From Fusarium oxysporum f. sp. lycopersici 4287 (Eukaryota; Ascomycota; Sordariomycetes; Hypocreales; Nectriaceae), in contig NC_030990.1 in NCBI RefSeq assembly GCF_000149955.1, positions 3,334,311 through 3,398,310 on the forward strand: DNA of 64,000 nucleotides, read 5' to 3'. A program made the translations under genes and the position numbers. Under the pieces are notes generated by a model. The model ran no database searches and had not been told where the DNA came from. It saw nothing but the letters and a program-made list of their open reading frames with translations. Position 1 is the stretch's first letter. The number at the start of each line of letters is the position of its first letter. Shown here in pieces: positions 36,015 through 48,600 of the stretch.

Positions 36015-36628
36015 AACGAGATCGCAAGGCTAAGATCGAGGACTCATCAAGTCAAGAAAATGAATGGAAAAGAAGAACGTACAGATTAAGTTCCAGCCTA
36101 TGGTTAAGATCTCAATTCCAAAGAAAAGAAAAAATTAATTCGAGATCTGAGACATTTGGAGGTGGTTGAGTTCGAAGAGGTGACTGAGGTGAGGGACGGG
36201 ATAGAAGTTAGCCGCAGCGCGGGGGAACGGCAGTGGAAAGTGGGGGTGATCGACTGCTGTTGCATTAGCAGTTTGACCCACTGAACCCTAAGTACCTAGG
36301 TATAAGATGAGACATTAGTGGACAGTGGCGTCCATCCACAGGTCCCAATACCATGGAGAGTCATTGACGATGATGTCAATTGTCTCTTATCAGATCCATT
36401 GCGTTCACAATTGGATGTTGGGCAAGAAATGACTTTTCTGAATAATTGAATCAAGCTAATGTCTCTAAAGTGAAGTAATTTTGTCCACAGCCTAGTCTAA
36501 ATAATGCTTGCCCCTGTTCTATAGAGAATTGTTATTATATCAGATTACTCCGTAAACGCCAGTATATGCAACCATCTATCGCCAACCTATACCATCTCCC
36601 TGACCTATACAGAGAAACCGTCTTTCTC
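36015..36628. other. Promoter region of the isochorismatase-family gene
   Basis: 614 bp between two minus-strand genes. It holds the promoter on the left side, a perfect TACCTAGGTA palindrome at 36293-36302, and AT-rich sequence next to the MDN1 stop. No gene is seen. Confidence 0.5.
36293..36302. repeat. TACCTAGGTA palindrome, second intergenic copy
   Basis: Identical to the decamer at 20830-20839. It lies about 280 bp upstream of the isochorismatase-family start. Confidence 0.5.
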
Positions 36629-39600
36629 CTAGGCGTTGACTTCAGCAAACCATGTTCGTAAGAGACCAGCCAGCGCGCTTGGCAGCTCTTCAAGATGATG
36701 AACGATTAGGTAGTACTGGAATGGGAACGTGTCCAAATATCTTTCGATGACGACTTTGCTTTCTCCACCGTCCCGAACAAACTTGGCCTCCTTCAGCTCA
36801 AGTACGCTGTCTCCCTTCTTCTTGCCCGTATCATCCATAATGATAAACACAATCATGATGCGCTCCTCCATCGCCTCTCGCAGCATTCGGCGGATGCCCT
36901 CGTGGGCTGATGAAGGCGTAAGACCGTCAGAGAGGATCAGTGCCAATTGCCAGAGATCCGAGTTGCCGCTGCCCTGTTGCCGTGCAAGTCTGAACGTTTC
37001 AATGGTTCGTTGGATGAGAAGTGCAATATCGGTACGATCTTGAGAAAAGTTGAACTTCTGCAACACCTTGGCTCCAGCATCTGCAGCAAAAGGCTCGGTT
37101 AAGCCATGGGCTGTGAAAACATCACTTCCAAAGCCCATGACGCCAACCTGGCCAGCTTCCAGCATGGTAAGAGATCTTGATACCATGACGAGAGACTCCA
37201 TGGCCAGAGTACCTGATGATGTTTCACCCATACTCTTACTATCATCCACACAAAGCAGTATCTGGTAGGTACGTTTGGTCGGGATGCTGCGTCGCATCCA
37301 GATCTTATCTCGCTTATAGCTCGATGCAATGTAAGGGATGATGCGTTTGATGTTGAGTCGTTTTCCTGTACGGAAAGCTCCCGAGAGTTTGGTTGATTGC
37401 GAAGGGGTAAGGATAAGTCGGAGTTGGGATGTCAAAGCCAGAGAGAGTGAATGTGTTTTGGTCTGGAATTCAGTCCACTGTTGCATCGACTCGCCAAAAT
37501 CTCGGAGTGGCCGTTCTTCATCCGAGATGTGAGTTGAAGAGAGTTGAGTCCATGTCTCCTGAATATCGACCTCATCTTCCTGTTCATCCAATTGCGCCTC
37601 CTGATCTGAAGGACTGATCTCACGGTCATAGTTGCCTTGACGTGTCTTGACCCCTGAGCGCGTTTCGTCCTGGTCATTATCTGCATCTTGCTTGCTGGCA
37701 TCCGGCGCCTCTCCCGAATCAGCAGTGTCCATCTTATCAGTATCCTGCTCAGTCTCTTCTTTATCATCGTCCATCAGGCGGCTTGTAGGATCTTGCCTCT
37801 CCTCATCGATAGCCATAGACTCGTCGATGGGCTGTACTTGCTCATCATCCGCAGTTCCCATGGCTTGGGTTTCTGTAGCAGTCTCATCGTCCTGTAGGTG
37901 CTGGAATTCCTTACGGCCTTGATCAGCGCCTGGGTCTTGTGGTGCGTTTTGTTCATTGGCGTCTGAAGACTCAGCGTCCTTGATGTCTTCCTGCTGTCGA
38001 TGCCAACGTTCAAGTGCATCGCCGAGCTTCTTGAAAGGATCACTGCGTGCCGAATCCGCCTTTTCCTGTTCCTGTTCGGCCCTATCCATTATCTCCTTGG
38101 ACTGCGAAGTCGATCCCTTGTTCCCTGCGCTTGTGTCCTGATCTGCGGCTCCCTCTCCCATCTCGCCATCCTCCTGCTGGGCAGCGTTGCTTTGGAAGTT
38201 ATCGTCGACATCCATCGAGTCAGCATTCTGATCCTGGCCGGAACTCTTGACATCGCTTGGTGCAGCATTGTCGGTATCCGTGGTAGCGTTATCTTGAGGC
38301 GGTTGATTCTGATCTGTAGCATCCTCCTGGTCCTTGTCCTCTTCGTCTTCCTCAGGTTTGGCCTCCTCGTCGATTTCATCCTTGCCGCCGGCCTTTTCTT
38401 CTGGCATCTCTTCATCTTCCTGGATTTCGGCCTCTTCTCCGGCCTCTTCTTGAAGCTGGGCTTGGGCCGCAGCGTCATCTGATCCATCTTCCTCCTCATT
38501 ACTCATCTCCTGGTCCTCTCCCTCCTTCTTCTCTTCTTCGATATCCGAAAGACCATCCAAGTCATCGCTATCTGACGCCGACTCATGATCGTCATCAAGA
38601 TCCAACTCCATATCCTCAGGGAGCGCCAGTGTATCATTCTCTTGAGCGGTTTCATCTTGCTTATTCATTTCCTNNNNNNNNNNNNNNNNNNNNNNNNNNN
38701 NNNNNNNNNNNNNNNNNNNNNNNNNNNNNNNNNNNNNNNNNNNNNNNNNNNNNNNNNNNNNNNNNNNNNNNNNNNNNTCTTCTTCGGCACCAGCTTCATC
38801 TTCCTCTGCGTCTTGTTCACCAGAGTCGTCAACATCTGGCTGCTCCTCGCCCTCTTGTTTCTTTGCATCTTCATCTGCTGCCATCTTGCTCATCGTCCTT
38901 TCTTCTGGCCCCTTGGCCCTTTTCACCTTGCTGGTCTTTGTCGGCTTTTTCTTCATCCTCTCCATCCCACATCTTCTCGTCAACGGCAGTGGGATCTAGG
39001 TCATCGACCTCTCCAGCTTCTTCATCCATATCGTTCTCCTCCTCCTCTTCATCTCCATTCTTCGAACCCTCATCATCATCATCGGCCCCATCGACACTGC
39101 CCATGTCTCCTTCAAGCTCCTCATCGGCCATATCCACCGCATCTTTTTCATCTTCCATTTCGCCGTTCTCCTCCTTGTTGGCTTCTTGGGCAAGCTCGGA
39201 CAAGTCCTCATCAGGCTGGATGTCCTTGCTGATGTCTTCAGCACCTTCACCATCACCAAGACCAGTTCCAGACTCCACTTTACCAGATTCACCAGAGGTT
39301 TCATCAGACTTTTCTTGTGGTGTACAGAACCCTTGAGAGGAAATTTGAGTGAACGTCTTGGTCATGTTATAGGACATATGTGCTATGGCGCTGTGTATGT
39401 CGATAACTTGCATCAGGGTCTGCTGAGCGAGATTAACATACTCATTCAGGACAGGACATGCGATCGTCATAAGACTCATGGCCGCCTGGCTGAGATTCGG
39501 TTCTTCGAGATGAATCTGCTTCAGCATCTTGATACAGCTGGCCACACTCCTCTCGACCTCAGCAATACGGAGTTTGGTAAAGAGATTTACGAAGCCGTCG

Positions 39601-42600
39601 GCGTGAGTGGTGAGCCAAGCAGGTTCGCCCTCTTTGTGATTAATTCCCTTTGCGGCCTTCTTCACGCTCTCCATCGCGACTAGGATTTTATCGCAAAGTG
39701 TCGAGACAGCATTTGCAAAAGTGGTTATCTCCATGTCGTCGGATGTAAGGCTAGGTGCGGCTTCTTTTGTAATCTTGGTCCAGCCAACAATCTGGACAAG
39801 AATGAAAGAGAGTTCCGGCTGCTCCGTGTTCAATTCTTCGAGGTTGGCGCGGAAACTAGCCAATTCACTCGAGAAATTCGCCTCAGCACGAGCAGCTGCT
39901 TCGGAAGACACACCATCTGGAAGCTGGCCGAACCCAACATTCAAAGTATGGAGAGACTCGAATCGCCCGTGCCACGACTTCAGCTGTTCTATAGTCGCAG
40001 TGTACTTCATTTCCCCCAGCTTCTCATGGATTTCAATCAAATGAATGGCATGCTGGAGAATCTGAACAAGCCAAGGGCCAAGGCGTTTCCAGTCGGAGAC
40101 TGCTGTCTTACGAATGAGAAGTCCATGCTCATGAGAAAGTCCAAGGCGGTTGAATTGCGCTGTGGATTGTTCAAGAACTGATAAAAGGGAGGCACCAGAT
40201 GTGATCGAATATCTCTGAGTCAGTAAAAGGTTGAGCATTCCTTCAACAAACCCAGCACTTCGCGCAACCTCGGCACTGGTAAGATCCTCAGAATGATCTC
40301 GAGAAGCAGCCCTGACCTTGGGGGCTAGATCGAGAATCTTGTGCAAGTGATAGTCCATGGCTTCGGCAGAATTGTTCGAAGGAAGATGCACAGGCTGCAT
40401 TGACGACAACACAACTGATAGTGATGCCTGCTCCGCAAGCTTGTCCTGTCCTAGGTTGTGCTTGAAACCCATTTGCCGAAGATCGCGCAGGGTATCTGCA
40501 AACAGTTTCCTCTTTCTTGTCTTCAAGTGCTTGACTTGGTCCTTGTTCTCATCGGTCAAAAATGGTGGTGTCTCTTTGCGAAGTTCCGTCATTGACTCGC
40601 TCAAGCTAGAGACGTAGTCATCAACAATTTGAGGTACCTGGCTTGTCATTTCTGGATTGTCTGAGATCTTTCGCATGACAGAGACAGTTTTAGAGACGTT
40701 AGCAAGTCGCTTGTGGCCATCGGTCCACCCTGGCAGAGCGTTGTTAAGCTTAGAAAACACGTCCGCAGAAACATCCGTAATAGGAGATTTATCTCCTACA
40801 TAATTTGCGTGGTGGACGTCTTGATCAGGTAAACCTTGTTCAATAATTTGTTTTGCTTCCTGACCAAGAACACCGCGAAACTTTCTGATGATTCGGAAAA
40901 GTTTCTGGTGAGACTTGCGAGCACTTTCCCGAAGTGCATTGATATTTGTGTCTTTCCAGCTAGCCATTAGCAGTACGTCCTTCATCTTCTTCTCAATGGG
41001 AAGGCGTCCTTTGTAGATAGTTTCATCCATAATCTTCTCGTAGCGGGAATAGTACTGGATGAAGTTGGACAACGCATGCAAAATAAGTTGAAGTACTGGG
41101 TAATCTTCAGTCAATAGCTTGAGATGGCTCTGAAGTTGACACAGCAATGCCAACCGAGCTCCATATTGCCCAACTATTGCTGTCGAGAAGTACATCTCCA
41201 GACTTGAGATGAGAGAAGAAGCATATTCCTCCAACTCGTTGGGGACCTCGACCAAAGACAGAGGCACAGCGATAACAACTTGATAAGCAACGAACCACCA
41301 AGAATAAGCATCATCTTGACACTTCTTCTGTTCCATATCGAAGAGATTGGCCCAAGTTGAGAGTTCCAATCGTCGCCAGCGGATGACCGTATCCGTAAGC
41401 AGGTTGTGAAGAGTAAGAACACCATATATTTTGCTAGCCCAGCCGCCGAATTGCCATTCGTATACGTGGCTGTGGAGGTATTCAACCTTAGGAAGAATCT
41501 TGGCCAAAGGTTCGGTATAAACAAGTTCGAGGACCTGTTCGCAAGCATGAATGACATCAGCCAAGGGTTGCATATGTCCGATTTCGTCGACCATTTGCAG
41601 CTCCCGGAACCGAGACTTTATTTTGTGCATGAGGACAACGAGCTGGCGGGCTTCAGGAACGTTGGCATCTGTGTAGAAGTTGTAGGATTTGTCCACAGTG
41701 TGTGATACGAGAGAATCAAGCTTGTCATTCAGGAAGAACATGGTTCCGGCCAACATCTTGCTTGTCAGACTACGGTCAATGTTCTTGTGGTCGATGGTTT
41801 CTGAAGTAATCCTATCTCCCACAGATTTACAGGCATCCTTTAAAGCCGTAGTAGCTTGCGGTGGGTTGAGAAAGAGACTCTTGTGAATTTCGGCCACTCG
41901 AAGCGACTGATCCCGGACTTCATCCGGCTTCTTGTTGGTTGGGACATTCGCGGTTTCGTCATCGTCGAAAGTCGGAAACAGCTCATTGAACTCCTCGGCA
42001 TCAACTTGCTCCTCATCTTCCAGGGAACCTCGAAAGCGATACAGACTCCCCTTGGCGGTTTGTTCTTTGCGGTCTGCTTCAAGTCGCTTAGTCCATTCGT
42101 CAAACAAACTGTGGAAACTTCTGAACACCATCTCGCGGGCTTGTTGTTCGATATTGTCGATGCCTTCAATGCTAGCAACTACTGACATGTAGTTGAGAAA
42201 CTCAAATGTTCTGGACGAGAATTGGCCATCCGTTTGATTCCACATACTACCACCAAAGAAAGGAGTGACCTCGAGAAGCTGGTAAGAAGCGGGTGCCAGG
42301 CTATGGGCTGAAGCAGCGTCACAAAGGGAGAGCCCTATCATGAGGCAACGAAGCAGGTTTGACGTAGGCCGAGTCATGTCTTGATATGCCTCAAAACGAG
42401 CAGAGAGTCGATCCAAGAGTCTGAGAACATTTTCCCTGACAAGCTGCAACTCCTCGGTTGCTCGGGCCGGATCTTTGTCGAGAATTTGAAGTGCCGAGGA
42501 CAATGTAGGACCTGTAACTGCCTTTAGAACGTTTGAGAACTCAGCATGGAGGCGGTTTAACTCTGATTGATCTGGTCTGTAGATAGGGCGGGCCTCTTCG

Positions 42601-45600
42601 GGAAGGGGGCCTAAGGCAGCAGACTCTGCTTCGAGCAATCGAATGCGTTCATTCGTGTCTTGCCCAGTAAAAAGCTTTTCAAATGTCCTCAGCGACTCTG
42701 TTCCCATATTGAGGGCAGCATGCATCTCTTGAAGGAATTCGCGCTCCATCTTGGGTCGGCTTTGCGGATCAAAAATGCGGTCCGGAACGTACAGCTTGAC
42801 GGTTCCGATGCTGAAGTGAATCCATGCAAAGGCCGAGAGTTGGGCCTCTCGTTGAATATCGTATTGTAGAGTTGCAAGAGCCTTAAGAGCCGGGATGAGA
42901 TGCTCGACTGCAATTTCGCGGAAGTGGTCTGTCTCGATTCGGGGCGCCAGATCATCAAAAGCACGAGAGCTGTGGGCAAGGTCTTGGGATGCCAGCTGGG
43001 CGGCCTCAATAACAGCATGCTTGAGACTCTGTTTATGGGCGCTGAAAACTTCGAGGACAAGCTGGGACAGAACATTGTTGAGCCGTGTCAGAGGGTTTGC
43101 CACCACATCCGCACTCAGTTTCATGATCTGTCGGCCGGCGATTGGAAGCTCGGCTTCAAGAAGAGCCAATGAGCCAAGATTGACGGATCCTAGGCTTTGC
43201 AGCTTATACCAAAGACGAGTAACAAATTTGCCATCCCAAGAGAATTTGTTCTGGTAAACCAGGTTCTCCACCGATTGAAGAAGCGCGGCTTGACGATTAG
43301 AGCTGGCCAGCATCATTCCTGCCTGTGTAGGTATATCGGACAACACTTGTAGCTCTGTGTCGCCTGAGGGCAGAGATTTGAGCATTGAAACCTGGCGGAG
43401 TGCTTCAAACTCTTCCATCATGAAAGGCTTACGTTCTACTTCGTCGACCCCGATTCGACTCTCCAGAGACTGAATTTCAGTAGTAAGGTCCTGTAGGAGG
43501 CTGTCGACATTAGGAGCGTCCTCACGGAGAATTCCAGAAGCCTTTTCCAGTGTAGCCATAGCTTTTGTGAGATCAGGAATTGATGCTCCAGCCTTCCATC
43601 GCAATGAATCGAATCTTGAGCCTAGTTTCTCGAGTTCTATTGTGCGATCCAGAATCATCTTTGTAGGCAAAGGAGTAGGTCTGAAAATGTGCCAAAGCAA
43701 CTCCATGCTTAGACCAGTCGATAATTTGAAACCAGCAGTAAAGTCTTTGCTCAGCCGCTCGATGAGCAGAGAGACAAATTCTTTTTCTTGGGACCCAATC
43801 GATGCATCCAAATGTTTTTGAAGGAAGTTTGCACCTTGAGCAAGGTGTGCTTGAAATTTTGCTTCGTCAAAGTCGGTTTCAATACCAAGACGGACGGTCC
43901 TCTTGAGATAGCACACGGTGCCCCTCACAATGCGGACTCGCTCCATCCATGTTTCGAACGACTCAAATTTGAAGCCGAGCCATTCTTTTGCCGTGTTGAT
44001 TGCAGACAGCAAGAAGGAAGCTAGCTTAACGGTGGCATCCTTAGACACAGCGGCGACGCGGTCACTTATCAGTGATCTTTGGAGTCGGTTGAGAGCAGTC
44101 AACTTATTGACCTGAGCCTGACATCGCTGGTCCTCAATTGAATTCTGCAGGCGATTGAGTTCATGATAAAACTCCAAGCATGCACCAAGCCATCGTGCTT
44201 GGTCTGGTGCAGATAAAAGCTGGGCGATAGGGAAGTTGTTTAGAGGATGCAATGGTTGCGCAGGTTTGAGTCCCTCAGGAATGGGCAAAGAGCTATATAG
44301 ATGAGAAATCCCATTGACACCATCAGCCCCATTACTTGAGTTCAGGAAGCTGAGCAATTCGGTCACTGCAGAGCTTAATGCCCTCCTGTGTGTGTAATGG
44401 TTGGATAGAGTGCCCGTAAACCGAGGCAAAACAGATAAATCAGTAATCGAGAGTGTCTCAAGAGCCCGCTCGATGACCTCAACAGACCCCCCAGTGTTAG
44501 AAACAGTATCGGAAATCTGGCGGGAAATGTTGTATCTTTGAAGGCTACTCTCCACACTCACAACGCGGTGGTAAGAGGGGTCAAGGGATGGTGGTGGTGT
44601 GTGAATGTGAATTTCAACAGCGCGGTTTCTCATCGCGCGGGAGAGTTCGCCGTAGCGTGGGTCCATCGTCAAGAAGATCCTGAAGTCTGGATGAGGGCGT
44701 ACGACTCTTGGCTCTCCACCAGGTCCGCAATGCTCATTGATACTCAGAAATCCATTCGGTTCGAGGAGAGAATTCAATCGATCCAGTACTGAGGCGTTAC
44801 ACATATTCGCGTTATCAAGAACCAACCATTGACCTAACTGTAGGGCCTTGACGATAACACCATCCAGCCATTCAAAACGGGGGTTCTCTAGCACTAAAGA
44901 ATGCTGGAGGGGGATAAGCGCCTTTGACAATGCAGTTGCCACCTCAGAGTCTGCAGGTACACTGCCAAGTAGGTGTTCTACAGAAGTGGTGATCGGGGGA
45001 AGGGAGTCAACGTCGCCAGTAAATCCATCGAGCAAATGAAGTAGATGAAGGGCTCCGATTGGGATATCATCAGGCACAGCCGACATGATAGTGTTTTGAA
45101 GATCCAGCTGAAGGGCCCGGAGTGCCGCGTTGACCTCCCGGAGAGGGTCCGCCTGCTCGAAGCCACCGACAAGATCCATCGTATCGATGTCGGCGTTCAT
45201 TGGAAACACCACAAGTGACTTTCCGGCCAACGCCGCAACATGTTCCAGAAGAACGGTTTTGCCATAGCCTGACGGACTGCTCAAGATACAGGGAACATTC
45301 TGTTTGACGCAAATCATGATTGATTCAAGCTCAGGCAGCCGAGGGACAATATCAATATTGGGAAGTCGTTCTGGCTGTGAATGAGGGTGTCTGTCAAGTA
45401 GTGCCAAACCAACTTGTCCGAACATTGGGTTAATATCATGGTACAAGCTATGTTGTCGTGGCAAAGACCCAGAGATAAGAGTAAAGAGGTTGTTGACCTC
45501 CTCACGATCTCGCTCCGTTCTAAAACGTTGTCGCACAATAATATCGAGGAAGTCATCAGCGTAGGCGTTCTGAAGCAGTGGATCAGGCGAGTCTAGAAGT

Positions 45601-48600
45601 TTTAACCAGCGAAGCACATCGCGTAAGTTGAATTCCCAAGGGCTCCCTTGAGCTCCGAATGACTTCTCAACTGCAAGCTTGTGATCCAGCTGAGACACAA
45701 ATTGGATAAGTTGGCTGATCACTGATGGAGAGATCTTGGGGTGATTGTGTGCTGCGATCAAGTTCAGATCATCGTCCGAGAAGACGTCGGCGTACACAAC
45801 GATAAAACGATTAACGAAGGAGGCGGGCAATCCCTTTCGGCCACCGCCTTGATGGTGAGGGTTTTGAGCTGCAAACAGGCGGAAGTCTGGATGACGTTTG
45901 AAGACTTGGTCCAACTCGGAGATGTAAACTTCACCTCGGTGATCGAGACAGGCGTTCAACCCTTCCAGAACAGACTGAGAAGCAAGGTTCATTTCGTCCA
46001 AGAGTACCCATTCGCCCTTCTGCATAGCCTGCAGGAACGGCGCGTCTCTCCAGGCAAAATTACCAGCCTCTGCTCCTTCGACTGGAACGTCTGTACCAAA
46101 TAAATCCATCAAATCGGTCTGGTCAGACAAATTGATTCTGGTCAATGGCTGCCCACATGCCTGAGAAAGGGCGGCAACCAGAGTCGTCTTTCCTACACCA
46201 GGGCTACCTTCGAGAAGAATTGGTTTCTGCATTTGCAGTGCACGAAGGACTCGCATAGCGTTCAGACGAGTGGTAGGCGCATGGAAAGCGAAGCCAGGAT
46301 CAGCGACGCCTGTGGAAGCACGGGGTATGCTGAAGTGCCCAATTGTCAGAGAACTATCATCCATGGAGAGCTCCGGATGAGTTTCGTAAACGCCAGACAC
46401 ATCCTTGCCGATGAGTTCGCTTAGCTTGTCAAGGCACTTCTGTCGCTGTTGACCAAGAGACTTGGGATCCGTGGCTAGAAGAGCAGAAGGGTTCGCACCG
46501 ATGCTGTCAATAAAGATTGTAGAGGCACCATGAACCAATGAAACAATAGGCTCGTCGGACTGAAAGGTATTAATAAATTGTACCCAGACGAGAATTTCTC
46601 TGACGGAGAATGATGCTGAAGCCATAGATCTGAAGGTATCGCTGAACCAAGCAGCGAATTTGACCACAATTTCAACCAGTTGCTTAGAGTCACCGTGAAG
46701 CTTTGTCTTAACAATCTCATAGATATCCTCGGTCTGAGACAAAGCTGGAACCCAGATCTCAGTGAATCGGTTTCGCAGCGCGGGCGACAGTTCTTTCTTT
46801 CCGAAGTCGCCACCAGGATTCATAGTAGCGAAGAACTGGAAGCCATCTGCTCCGACGACAAAAGAGTTGTCTATTCCCTTCTCGGCCAAAAGAAGTGTCC
46901 TCGAGGGCTCGAGTACAGAGTTCAGACGCTCCAATACTGAGTCATCGGCCAAGGAAATCTCATCCAGGAGGAAGAAATGGCCTTCTCGCATGGCCTCAAC
47001 CAAGCTTCCGTCCGCCCATTCAAACAGAGCCTTGCTTCGCGTCTCATGTGCAGTGATACGTTCTTTCACCTCTTGAGGAATGTCGCTGCTGACTGAAAGA
47101 TCCAGTGCTTTGTATCGATCAAGACGATCTTCTACGGAGCCAGAGACATCCAATCCGAGGCTTTGCAGAACCGACTTCAAATCCACATCCAAAGCATCGA
47201 CAATAGCTCCACGATTACGGACAGGTCTTTGTGAACCAATCAAATCACCAGTCTCAGTATTCTGGTGAGCGTTAACGATATGAAGCTCTTTCTTCAATGC
47301 CTCCGCAAGCAATTGAACAACTGTCGTCTTTCCACAGCCTGTCTCACCAACCAGAAGGACGGGTTCATTGTTGCGCAACGCCCGAGAGACAAGAACATAA
47401 AGTCGGCGCATCGCATGCGTCCATACCACGCCTTGACTGTTGGGTTTGCTGGTGAACTGCTTCAGTTCAGGGGCCACTGTAGCGGAATACAGGTCTAGGG
47501 GATTAATCTTCACTTTGAAGACCTTTTCAATGACCTCCTTAACTGCGATACGCTCCTCTTCATTACGGACTCTTTCGGCCAATAGCATAAATCCATGAGC
47601 AGCAATCTCCTCGCGGGTATCAGCTTCTCGCAATGCCCAGCGAAACAAATCACGAAGTGTCGCAAAACTGTCCTTCTGCTCGAATAATCGACTGGTTTGG
47701 CGAAGCCTGGAGAGTTCCTTATAGACATTGACAATTCTTCGGCAATCCGGAGGAGAGGTGTTGCGGCTTCGTTGCTGAAGGATAAACTCCAACTCGTCTT
47801 CGGGAATATCATCAAAGTGTAATTCCAAGAATCGATTACGGAACGCTCTTGAGAGCACCTTTCTTCCGCCGTAAAGACCAGGAGGGTTTTGAGTAGCAAA
47901 CAGGATGAAGTTCTCGTGAGGTTTGACAATTTCTTGTGTTTCGGGGATCAGAAGTTCACGGTTGTCATCCAAAAGACGATTCAAGGCCTCGAGGACATCA
48001 GTCGGTGCTAAATTCAGCTCATCAAGTACGATCCAGTGACCTTGGCGCATTGCTTGAACGAGAATGCCTTCTTGGAAACGGAGCTTCCCATCAGAACCTG
48101 AGATGTAGGTGCCCAGGTATTCTTGAAGATCGGTGTGTTCGTGGTTGTTGATTCGCACGAACTTGTTACCAGTGAAGTTTGCGAGGTACTCAATCATACT
48201 TGTCTTTCCGGCAGAAGTAGGGCCTTGAATCAGAATGGGGAAACGTCTTGTAGAAGTGGCTCGGACAAGGTTCAGGAGGTTGCGTTCAACGTAAGGGGTA
48301 ATGATATAGTCTTCCCGCTCAATAGGGGTTTCGCTGCCCTGGAACAGCCAGTATTGTCTGTCTCTGTTCTTATTCTTGAACCGGACATACTGCTTTCCGT
48401 CATTTGGGTGTTTGGGGGCCTGGGAAAGTAGAGACTGGGGGTTTCCATGTTTCTCGAAAAGGTGGTGGGATATTAGGGGAACAAGCATCTTTTCAGACTC
48501 TCGGTCAAGGAGGGTAAGGAAGCCCATCGAGAAACCCTCATACAAAGCTCTTCGAACACCATAGTAGGGGGCGATGGTGTTCACATAGCTAAGAACTCGT

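Noticed and set aside
38585..39336. Plus-strand ORFs across the N run, Ser/Phe/Leu-rich
   Set aside because: They are the complement of the acidic midasin region, and the gap bases count as open only because they are unknown.
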